A stretch of 13,733 nucleotides of DNA from Candidatus Sulfotelmatobacter sp. GTDB taxonomy: Bacteria > Acidobacteriota > Terriglobia > Terriglobales > Acidobacteriaceae. Below are positions 1 to 5,567 of this stretch, piece after piece. The translations under genes and the position numbers were made by a program. Below the pieces are notes generated by a model. It saw nothing but the letters and a program-made list of their open reading frames with translations, did not search any database and had not been told where the DNA came from. Where the stretch lies: NCBI GenBank assembly GCA_030044775.1, contig JASICF010000501.1:1-13733 (forward strand), read 5' to 3'. Position 1 is the stretch's first letter, and each line of letters begins with the position of its first letter.

Positions 1-707
1 TTCAGGCTGCGCGAAACGTATTCCTGATTCGCGGCCTCGAACGATCGAATCTCCGCTTCTTCCTGCACGTAAGCACGGATGACGCGTGCGCCGGAAAAAT
101 TCTCCTGCGCTCGCGCCGAGATTTCCGAGAACATCGCTTGTATTGTCTCGAATCTTTCGTGAATCCGCCGCCCGAAGTACTGAATGACTACGCTTACCAC
201 CGGCAGGGGCAGAAATGCATAAAACGTAAGCTTGGGGCTGATGTGCACCATGAACGACAAAGCTGCGGCGGTAAACAGCAGCGTGTTTGCCGAATACATG
301 ATCGCCGGGCCCAGCAGCATGCGCACGGCATTCAAGTCGTTCGTCATCCGCGCCATCACATCGCCGGTGCGCGTGCGCTGGTAATACGAGTAGGAGAGCG
401 TTTCCAGATGTTGGAACAGATCGTTCCGCAGGTCGAATTCAATATCTCGCGAGATGCCAATCACGATCCAGCGGGTCAGAAAAAGAAATGTCGCGCGAAC
501 CGCCGCCAGCGCCAGCGTTTCGAATGCAAAGCGCAGCAATTTTGCCGACGTTACTCCGGTGTTGAGATCGGCGACCGCATTGCCGATCACCTTGGGCACC
601 AAAACCCACGCTCCGTTGCTGAACACGACGCAAAGCGCCCCGGCGATTAATCCCCATCGGTATCGCTTGAGATAAGGCAGTAGCGGTCGCAGGCTCTTGG
701 GAAACAT
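1..707 (-). CDS. ABC exporter, N-terminal transmembrane part (partial at window edge)
   Basis: Only the first 235 residues are in the window; the gene continues past base 1, so the ATPase domain is not visible. The visible part is a type I ABC exporter transmembrane domain. Helices lie at about residues 16-38, 60-84, 132-154 and 160-178, with few charges inside them. The stretch SYSYYQRTRTGDVMARMTND (105-124) is the usual start of the long intracellular loop of this family. The segment around 200-216 (QENFSGARVIRAYVQEE) is the second coupling-helix region typical of MdlA/MdlB- and MsbA-like proteins. The ATG is at 707-705; the upstream ribosome site is weak. It lies 89 bases after a small membrane gene on the same strand and may be the third gene of a unit that starts with the Spy-like gene. 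The substrate (drug, lipid or other) cannot be told from this part. The domain call is firm; the subfamily is uncertain. Confidence 0.9.
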   Translation of the reverse strand, partial: MFPKSLRPLLPYLKRYRWGLIAGALCVVFSNGAWVLVPKVIGNAVADLNTGVTSAKLLRFAFETLALAAVRATFLFLTRWIVIGISRDIEFDLRNDLFQHLETLSYSYYQRTRTGDVMARMTNDLNAVRMLLGPAIMYSANTLLFTAAALSFMVHISPKLTFYAFLPLPVVSVVIQYFGRRIHERFETIQAMFSEISARAQENFSGARVIRAYVQEEAEIRSFEAANQEYVSRSL

Positions 708-796
708 GCTGGCTCTGTAGATGAAATTTTAGCAGGCAGGTCGCAAAGCAGGAGGCTCCGGAGCAATATCTGCTCCAGCGGGATGAGTTCGGCGGG

Positions 797-946
797 CTAC
801 CTGGGATCGGTGTTGGCGGTCGAATCGCCGGCCATCGCCACAATGTCAGGCCTAAACGCGACTACCGTCAGCGTCGTGAGGGCGGTTCCCCACGCTACAA
901 AGAAAAACCATCCTAAATCGAATACGAGAGATTGAAGTAACTCCAT
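797..946 (-). CDS. Small single-span membrane protein, 49 residues, unknown function
   Basis: A short gene of 49 codons plus a TAG stop. The start is well supported: AAGGAG (959-954) stands 7 bases before the ATG at 946-944, which is nearly ideal spacing and one of the best ribosome sites in the window. The protein starts MELLQSLVFDLGWFFFVAWG. It has one hydrophobic, aromatic-rich segment at about residues 4-31 (LGWFFFVAWG followed by TALTTLTVVAF), then a short polar tail ending in DPR. This fits a single inner-membrane helix. I do not recognise the family. It lies 77 bases downstream of the Spy-like gene and 89 bases upstream of the ABC exporter, all on the minus strand, so it is probably co-transcribed with them. 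A small partner or regulator of the exporter or of envelope stress is a reasonable guess, but nothing in the sequence proves it. Confidence 0.7.
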   Translation of the reverse strand: MELLQSLVFDLGWFFFVAWGTALTTLTVVAFRPDIVAMAGDSTANTDPR

Positions 947-985
947 GGCATCGCTCCTTGGGGGCGAAGACGTGCCGTTTCATCA

Positions 986-1017
986 TGCGGGATCGAGCCC
1001 GGTGGCCCGATCCCGCA
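986..1017 (-). promoter_or_regulatory. Strong intercistronic hairpin after the Spy-like gene
   Basis: TGCGGGATCG (986-995) and CGATCCCGCA (1008-1017) pair perfectly over 10 bp. Inside them, GCC (997-999) and GGC (1004-1006) can add 3 pairs across an A/C mismatch, leaving a CGGT loop. It begins 6 bases after the stop of the Spy-like gene. No T-run follows on the minus strand, so it is not a standard Rho-independent terminator. It more likely protects the upstream message or causes partial termination before the small membrane gene. Confidence 0.6.
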
Positions 1018-1023
1018 CAGTTT

Positions 1024-1545
1024 TCATTGTTCCTGCGAGTCGTTGGCAGGTGCGTTCTGCATGCGCTGCTGCATCCGGGCCTCGTGTTGCGCCTCTAATT
1101 CTTTCAGCTTCGCCTGCTGGTCGGGAGTCAGCATCTGGTAGAGCTCGTTGTGAACACGAGCTTCCTGAACCTTCATATCGACCAGGGTCTGCGCCTGGGC
1201 TGAAACCAGAGCCTGCACCTTGGTGGCGTCGTATGTGCCTTCCACGTAGGTCTTCAGTTGTTCGTCCAATTGGTGCATCTGCTGCATCAGAGGATGCATG
1301 GCCGCGTGCTCTTTCTGAAGAACGGCCTTCATCGCAACCTTCTGGTCGTCCGTTATGCCCAATTCCTTGGCATAGAAGCGCAGCACGGGATGGCCCATTC
1401 CAAACATGTCTGGCCCATGCATCGGCCCGGGAGCCGCAGCTGGCGGCGGAAGGGGCGCCGAATCTGCAGTTTGTGACTTGGCAATCGCAGCGCCCATCAT
1501 GACTGCCAGGGCTGCCGCAAGGAACCGAAAACGAATCGATTTCAT
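1024..1545 (-). CDS. Spy/CpxP-family (LTXXQ motif) periplasmic stress protein
   Basis: A 173-residue exported helical protein. An N-terminal signal peptide (MKSIRFRF then AAALAVMMGAAIA) is followed by a Pro/Ala-rich linker. The rest is predicted to be almost all helical, with many Gln, Met and Glu. Two copies of the family signature are visible: ITDDQ at about 64-68 and LTPDQQ at 139-144, as in Spy, CpxP and ZraP. Members of this family act in the periplasm as ATP-independent chaperones, metal-binding proteins or inhibitors of the neighbouring sensor kinase. Met and His are unusually frequent in two patches: residues 42-52 (M42, H43, M47, M50, H52) and 80-91 (H80, M83, H84, M87, M90, H91). 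Metal binding is therefore possible. The start has AGGAG (1560-1556) 10 bases upstream. The gene diverges from a CpxR/CpxA-like pair, the same layout as cpxP-cpxRA in enterobacteria. The family is firm; the exact role is inferred. Confidence 0.88.
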   Translation of the reverse strand: MKSIRFRFLAAALAVMMGAAIAKSQTADSAPLPPPAAAPGPMHGPDMFGMGHPVLRFYAKELGITDDQKVAMKAVLQKEHAAMHPLMQQMHQLDEQLKTYVEGTYDATKVQALVSAQAQTLVDMKVQEARVHNELYQMLTPDQQAKLKELEAQHEARMQQRMQNAPANDSQEQ

Positions 1546-1616
1546 AGCTTTTTTACTCCTGATTTCTTGCCCGAAGACCGGTTCTTTTCCGGGACCTTGG
1601 ACGTGTTTTGCGTACG

Positions 1617-1622
1617 ATTATA
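1617..1622 (-). promoter_or_regulatory. Candidate -10 box of the Spy-like gene
   Basis: On the minus strand the bases read TATAAT, a perfect sigma-70 -10 hexamer, giving a leader of about 65 bases. No good -35 hexamer is found 16-18 bases upstream (bases read TTTCGA, CTTTCG or ACTTTC). A promoter with a perfect -10, no -35, and regulator-like boxes just upstream is typical of activator-dependent control. Confidence 0.5.
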
Positions 1623-1647
1623 AGAACACCAGTCAAGGTCGAAAGTG

Positions 1648-1664
1648 GTAAAAAGAGCGTCAAC
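1648..1664 (+). promoter_or_regulatory. Cpx-box-like site A
   Basis: GTAAA (1648-1652), six bases, then GTCAA (1659-1663). The E. coli CpxR consensus is GTAAA, a short spacer, GTAAA. The site lies directly upstream of the expected -35 position for the Spy-like gene, a usual place for an OmpR-family activator. It has the same orientation as site B and starts 21 bp (two helical turns) before it. The role is inferred. Confidence 0.45.
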
Positions 1665-1668
1665 CCGA

Positions 1669-1685
1669 GTAAAGTTTTGTCAAAC
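1669..1685 (+). promoter_or_regulatory. Cpx-box-like site B
   Basis: GTAAAGTTTTGTCAAAC, that is GTAAA-N5-GTCAA plus AC. It matches the reverse complement of site C at 15 of 17 positions. Together with site A it gives a two-site array upstream of the Spy-like promoter. Confidence 0.55.
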
Positions 1686-1718
1686 GGGAAAACACTCTTT
1701 ACCCGCATGGTTTTAATA

Positions 1719-1735
1719 GTTTGACAATTCTTTAC
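1719..1735 (-). promoter_or_regulatory. Cpx-box-like site C (inverted copy of B)
   Basis: Read on the minus strand this is GTAAAGAATTGTCAAAC, differing from site B only at positions 7 and 8. It lies 28 bases before the response-regulator start, so it could serve autoregulation. A lone GTAAA half (minus strand, 1702-1698) lies between B and C. Confidence 0.55.
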
Positions 1736-1751
1736 CGCCTCCTGCAGGCGG
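1735..1751 (+). promoter_or_regulatory. Small hairpin overlapping the response-regulator ribosome site
   Basis: CCGCCT (1735-1740) pairs with AGGCGG (1746-1751) around a CCTGC loop. The ribosome site GGAG (1750-1753) for the ATG at 1763 overlaps the right arm by two bases. If the hairpin forms in the message it would partly hide the ribosome site. It could be chance in GC-rich DNA. Confidence 0.35.
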
Positions 1752-1762
1752 AGTGAGGCACA

Positions 1763-2512
1763 ATGAAAGGCAAGATGGAACGCATTCTGATCATCGACGA
1801 CGACGTCGAACTCTGCACGCTGGTTGGAGAGTACCTGCAGGCGGAGGGGTTCACCGTCGAGTCCGTACACGATGGCGAAAGCGGCTTGCAGCGCGCCGGC
1901 GCCGGCGGATATTTGCTGGTCGTGCTAGATGTCATGCTGCCCGGCATTAACGGCTTCGAAGTCTTGCGCAGAATCCGAGCAACCTCGCGCCTTCCGGTTT
2001 TGTTGCTCACCGCGCGTGGAGAAGATGTAGACCGCATCGTCGGTCTCGAGATCGGCGCCGACGATTACCTGCCGAAGCCCTTCAATCCTCGCGAGCTGGT
2101 TGCCCGCATCCGCGCTGTTCTTCGCCGTACACGGGGTGATAAGTCGGCTGCCTCCGCGCCGGAAATCGTTCACGTAGGAGATATCGAGCTCGACCCCGCG
2201 ACTCGCAGCGTCCGCCGCGACGGCCAGCCCGTCGATCTTACTTCCGTTGAATTTAACTTACTCGAGGTCCTGTTGCGCGAGGCCGGTCGCGTTGTGCCCC
2301 GCGAGCGACTGGTCAATGCCGTGCTCAGCCGCAAGTTTTCGCCATTCGATCGCAGCATTGATATGCACGTCAGCAAGGTGCGTAAAAAACTGGGAGACAC
2401 CGACGCCGATGAGCACATCAAAACCATCCGTGGCGTGGGCTACATTTTTGCCCGTCCCCGGGAAAGAACGGATAAGACGGCAGAAACCGTTAAAACCACA
2501 AGCTCGAGTTAA
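1763..2512 (+). CDS. OmpR/PhoB-family response regulator, CpxR-like
   Basis: A 249-residue two-component DNA-binding regulator. The receiver domain spans about residues 6-120: acidic pocket D12/D13/D14, phospho-acceptor D56 in LDVMLPG, T83 in LLLTARG, and K105 in YLPKPF. The C-terminal winged helix (about 140-236) ends with the recognition helix and wing. The segments GLEIGADDYLPKPFNPRELV and SPFDRSIDMHVSKVRKKL closely resemble the matching parts of E. coli CpxR, so this is nearer to CpxR than to a generic OmpR or PhoB protein. The ATG at 1763 has GGAG 9 bases upstream; M5 is a possible later start. The partner kinase follows 102 bases downstream on the same strand, and a Spy/CpxP-like gene diverges upstream. 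The upstream GTAAA-N5-GTCAA boxes suggest that it controls itself and the divergent gene, which is an inference. Confidence 0.93.
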   Translation: MKGKMERILIIDDDVELCTLVGEYLQAEGFTVESVHDGESGLQRAGAGGYLLVVLDVMLPGINGFEVLRRIRATSRLPVLLLTARGEDVDRIVGLEIGADDYLPKPFNPRELVARIRAVLRRTRGDKSAASAPEIVHVGDIELDPATRSVRRDGQPVDLTSVEFNLLEVLLREAGRVVPRERLVNAVLSRKFSPFDRSIDMHVSKVRKKLGDTDADEHIKTIRGVGYIFARPRERTDKTAETVKTTSSS

Positions 2513-2531
2513 GACGCCGGGTTAAAATGGC

Positions 2532-2568
2532 CGCAGATCAATTCGCCAGCTTGCGAGGGTGATCTGCG
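2532..2568 (+). promoter_or_regulatory. Hairpin between regulator and kinase genes
   Basis: CGCAGATCA (2532-2540) and TGATCTGCG (2560-2568) are a perfect 9-bp inverted repeat, with a possible inner TCGC/GCGA pairing in the 19-base loop. No T-run follows, so it is not an obvious terminator. The same left arm also matches TGATCCGCG (2602-2610), just before the kinase ATG, at 8 of 9 pairs. Two competing structures are thus possible, one of which would cover the kinase start region. Confidence 0.45.
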
Positions 2569-2618
2569 AAAGATGATCGGAGAACAATAATCGGCGAGGG
2601 ATGATCCGCGAAGCATGA
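2553..2618 (+). repeat. Imperfect direct repeat spanning the kinase start
   Basis: Two copies, 2553-2576 and 2594-2618, of a unit starting GCGAGGG, then (A)TGATC, then [T/C]GCGAA, ending ATGA; about 21 of 25 aligned positions agree. The second copy contains the kinase start codon. The first copy has an ATG at 2573 that opens a 5-codon frame ending at TAA 2588-2590. The second copy has an ATG at 2601 that opens a 5-codon frame whose TGA (2616-2618) overlaps the kinase ATG (2615-2617). Confidence 0.5.
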
Positions 2619-4036
2619 AAAGTCTCTTCCTGAAAATTTTCATTTCCTTCTGGGTGGCGCAGGCGCTGTTTCTCGTCCTCGCGATTCTAGTCATGCTCGC
2701 TTTGCGCCCGCAGCGCAACGCCACCTGGGAAGCGCTGCGTTCGACCGCTCTCACCGACGCCATCGAAGCTTTTGAAAACGGCGGGCCACAAAAGGCGCGT
2801 GACTATTTAGAAGGCCTGCAACAGAGGCAGCACGTACGGGTCTACGTTTTCAATGAGCAGGGAGATGAGATCTCCGGCAGATCGAGTTCAGGTTGGGCTG
2901 AGCGCGTAGCCGCGGGTCGTCCGCTCCCACCCCACCACGGACTCATTTTTCCCCATCCCCAGATTCTCACTGAATCGAGGGCTTCAAGCGACGGCCGCCA
3001 TCTCTACACCATCGCCATGGAGTTGCCACCCGGACCACGAGTCTTTTTTGGCCCGTGGGGCATTCCGGTACCGGGTCTCATCATCGCGGTTCTTTCATCC
3101 GGAATCGTTTGCTACTTCCTCGCGTGGTATATGACGAAGCCGGTTGTGCGCCTGCGGTCCGCGACTCAACAGCTTGCCGCCGGCGACCTCACTGCCCGGG
3201 CTGGCACAGCCGATGGTAAAGGGCACGATGAGATTGCCGGTCTGGTTCGCGATTTTGACACGATGGCTGGTCGGCTCGAGACTCTGGTGAAAGCCCAATC
3301 CCGCCTGCTGAACGACATTTCTCACGAATTGCGCTCGCCTCTCGCGCGCCTGAATGTTGCTCTGGGACTCGCACGCCAGCGGTCAGGGCCCGAAAGCACC
3401 GCTATGTTGGAGCGCATCGAGCTCGAAGCTGGCCGTTTGAACGAGCTGATTGGCCGTCTATTGACCCTGGCCCGAATGGAAGATGGCGAGCAGCGCGTTC
3501 CTTCCACTCCGGTATTGCTCGATGAAGTCGTGCTCGGTGTCGCCGAAGATGCCGAGTTCGAAGCCCAGGCTCGCCATTGCCATGTAAACAGGGAGATTCC
3601 TGCGGGAGCCTGGATCGTGCACGGAGATGTATCCTTGTTGCGCAGCGCAATCGAAAATGTGGTGCGCAATGCGATTCGCTATACCCACGAGGGTTCCACC
3701 GTGGAGATTCATCTCCAAAAGAACCAGAATGGTTCACGCCCCGAGGCGGTAGTTCGAGTCACCGACCGTGGGGATGGCGTTCCGCCTGACGCCCTGGAGA
3801 AGCTGTTTCAGCCTTTCTATCGTCTCGACGATGCCCGCGGCCGTCAGACCGGCGGGGTCGGTCTGGGCCTGGCAATTACTGAGCGCGCCGTCCGCTTTCA
3901 CGGTGGGCGCGTGATGGCATCGAACCGTCCGCAGGGCGGGCTTGTGGTTGAGATTTATCTGCCGCTCACGCCCGAGAGCACCGTCCCCGAGGCGGAAAAA
4001 CTTCTCGAGGCCGTTCCAGTCGGGCGGGAATCGTAA
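2615..4036 (+). CDS. Sensor histidine kinase, CpxA-like
   Basis: A 473-residue inner-membrane sensor kinase. The first membrane helix is at about residues 7-30, a periplasmic sensor segment covers about 31-150, the second helix is at about 152-173, and a HAMP linker runs to about 226. The phospho-acceptor is H237 in LLNDISHELRSPLARL, nearly the same as the CpxA H-box. The ATPase domain shows the N-box (IENVVRNAIRY, N348 and N352), D384/G386/G388 (VTDRGDGVP), the F-box (LFQPFYRLDDARGR) and the G-box (GGVGLGLAI, 413-421). All residues needed for kinase activity are present. The periplasmic segment is rich in His and Pro around 103-115 (RPLPPHHGLIFPHPQ), where a ligand or a Spy-like partner might act. 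It is probably co-transcribed with the regulator. The ribosome site is weak (GAGGG lies about 14 bases before the ATG), so translation may depend on the upstream structure or on coupling from a 5-codon frame that overlaps the start. Confidence 0.93.
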   Translation: MKSLFLKIFISFWVAQALFLVLAILVMLALRPQRNATWEALRSTALTDAIEAFENGGPQKARDYLEGLQQRQHVRVYVFNEQGDEISGRSSSGWAERVAAGRPLPPHHGLIFPHPQILTESRASSDGRHLYTIAMELPPGPRVFFGPWGIPVPGLIIAVLSSGIVCYFLAWYMTKPVVRLRSATQQLAAGDLTARAGTADGKGHDEIAGLVRDFDTMAGRLETLVKAQSRLLNDISHELRSPLARLNVALGLARQRSGPESTAMLERIELEAGRLNELIGRLLTLARMEDGEQRVPSTPVLLDEVVLGVAEDAEFEAQARHCHVNREIPAGAWIVHGDVSLLRSAIENVVRNAIRYTHEGSTVEIHLQKNQNGSRPEAVVRVTDRGDGVPPDALEKLFQPFYRLDDARGRQTGGVGLGLAITERAVRFHGGRVMASNRPQGGLVVEIYLPLTPESTVPEAEKLLEAVPVGRES

Positions 4037-4301
4037 CGGCCCGATGCTGCCCTCGTCAAGTGCGCATCTCGAGCGCCTGTCCAGTTGAACTTACTTGAGT
4101 TGGGTTCCGGGCAACTCTCTGCGGTTTCCGTGGTTCCAATCTATGCTGGTCAGGCGTTTGTTTGGCCGCGGGCGTTTGCTCTTCCCGCGCTTTCCTGATA
4201 CACAAGTGAATGGCAATTCTCGCCTCGAAGTCAGTAATTTTCGCCCGGTCACACGATTCCGGGGATGCAGCAGCTCGCTCATAGGGAGACAGAAGCTAAG
4301 A

Positions 4302-5519
4302 ATGCGGAAACGATTTGCCTGGTTTGTGGCGGCTTTGATTCTGATCGCCTTTGGCTTTCTGATGGCTTGCAGCGTAAAGTACGCGCCGAACAACGACGCT
4401 TTGCTGGTTTCTCCGAGCCAGGGGCAGGCAGTAATGCAAAGCTTCAGTGTCGACCTGCAGAATGGTCACGTAGCCCAAATCTATAATGTAAACGGTCCTC
4501 CGACGCCAGGAATCCCGACTTCGGTAGTTCTCGACCCGCAAGGCCAGCACGCATACGTAATCGTTCAGCAGAATACCGTCCTGCCAGGAAGTATCAGCGG
4601 TATCGCAACGTTCAATATTCTTTCCGACGGAAAGCTCGCGAATATCGGCCACACTTCGGTGCCCGATCCTAAGGCTCTGGCAATCGATTCTGCGGGCAAA
4701 TTTCTTTTCGTTGCCACCAGCAGTGGTTCTGTATATGTCTTTTCCATCGGTGCTAATGCCGCCCTGAGCGAGGTCGGCCAGCCCACTTCTCTTCCTGCGG
4801 AGCCCGGCGGGCAAACGCCGAGCGCATCGGCCTTGGCAGTGACGCCGACGATTTACCCTTCTCAATTTGCCTACTGTTCCGGAATTACTCCTCCGAAAAC
4901 AGAGACCCTTTACGTCACGGACTCGGTGAACTACCTGGTCCTGACCTATTCGGTTTCCTCCTCGGGCAGTTTGCAACTTATTCCCTTTAACACCACTACG
5001 TCCACAGCGAGCGGTATCCCGACGGGCACGGTTCCGTCCGGCGTGGCGGTCGATCCCTGCAACCGGTTTGTTTATGTCTCCAACGCGGAGCCGAACAACA
5101 CCATCAGCGCGTACACCATTTGCTATGGAGTGTCGCTTGCAGCGGCCTGTCCGAGCGCCAATTTCAGCCTGCAACCGGTTGCGGCCACCGCGCCTTATCC
5201 GGCTGGCGACAACCCCGGGCCGCTTGTCGTCGATCCCTTCGGCAATTACTTATACGTAGTGGACCAGGGTTCCAACCAGATTTCGGGGTATAAAATCAGC
5301 TCAGCCACGGGCGCGTTAACCCCCTTCACCGGCGCTCCCTTGGCTACGAATCTGGAGCCGACCGCGATTGCAATCCGCAGCGACGACAGTTACCTGTTCG
5401 TCTCGAATCTCAACTCGGCGAATATTTCGGAGTTTGCGGTCACTCCGGCAACCGGAATCCTGACTCCGCTTGCTCCCATCACCAGCTTTAACTATCCTTC
5501 GGGAGTAGCGGTTAAGTAA
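4302..5519 (+). CDS. Lipoprotein with a beta-propeller (lactonase/YncE-like fold)
   Basis: A 405-residue protein. The frame is open upstream to 4095, but the ATG at 4302 is chosen because a classic lipoprotein signal starts there: MRKR, then a hydrophobic stretch, then lipobox LMAC with the lipidated cysteine at C23. AGGGAG (4283-4288) is a somewhat distant ribosome site. The rest is a chain of beta-propeller repeats with the pattern 'hydrophobic-x-hydrophobic-DP.G.-Y/FVYV', for example SVVLDPQGQHAYV (74-86), ALAIDSAGKFLFV (125-137), GVAVDPCNRFVYV (247-259), LVVDPFGNYLYVV (308-320) and AIAIRSDDSYLFV (355-367). Six or seven blades fit the length. Four more cysteines (192, 253, 274, 283) could form disulfides outside the cytoplasm. 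Similar folds occur in 6-phosphogluconolactonase and YncE, but no catalytic role can be assigned. The 265 bases before it (4037-4301) hold no gene and no clear promoter. Confidence 0.82.
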   Translation: MRKRFAWFVAALILIAFGFLMACSVKYAPNNDALLVSPSQGQAVMQSFSVDLQNGHVAQIYNVNGPPTPGIPTSVVLDPQGQHAYVIVQQNTVLPGSISGIATFNILSDGKLANIGHTSVPDPKALAIDSAGKFLFVATSSGSVYVFSIGANAALSEVGQPTSLPAEPGGQTPSASALAVTPTIYPSQFAYCSGITPPKTETLYVTDSVNYLVLTYSVSSSGSLQLIPFNTTTSTASGIPTGTVPSGVAVDPCNRFVYVSNAEPNNTISAYTICYGVSLAAACPSANFSLQPVAATAPYPAGDNPGPLVVDPFGNYLYVVDQGSNQISGYKISSATGALTPFTGAPLATNLEPTAIAIRSDDSYLFVSNLNSANISEFAVTPATGILTPLAPITSFNYPSGVAVK

Positions 5520-5567
5520 CTCGTGCAGCGGATTTTCGCGCGGGATGCTCCTGCCGTTGGATTGCCG

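Noticed and set aside
439..843. 134-codon minus-strand frame overlapping the small membrane gene and the ABC exporter
   Set aside because: It is out of frame with both, has no ribosome site and a low-complexity Arg/Ser/Pro product; the ABC exporter frame shows conserved family sequence.
945..1502. 185-codon plus-strand frame opposite the Spy-like gene
   Set aside because: Pro/Ser/Arg-rich shadow; the minus-strand frame has a signal peptide and LTXXQ motifs.
1834..1846. Exact 13-bp copy of CCTGCAGGCGGAG, also at 1741-1753
   Set aside because: The second copy is ordinary coding sequence (L-Q-A-E) in the receiver domain; no structure or third copy supports a function.
4095..4301. Upstream extension of the lipoprotein frame
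   Set aside because: It would bury the signal peptide and lipobox 69 residues inside the protein.
4296..5174. 292-codon minus-strand frame opposite the lipoprotein gene
   Set aside because: Arg/Gly-rich composition without motifs; the opposite strand has a lipobox and clear propeller repeats.
5520..5567. Possible terminator between the convergent lipoprotein and lptFG genes
   Set aside because: Only weak AGCGG/CCGCT pairing across a long loop and no T-run.
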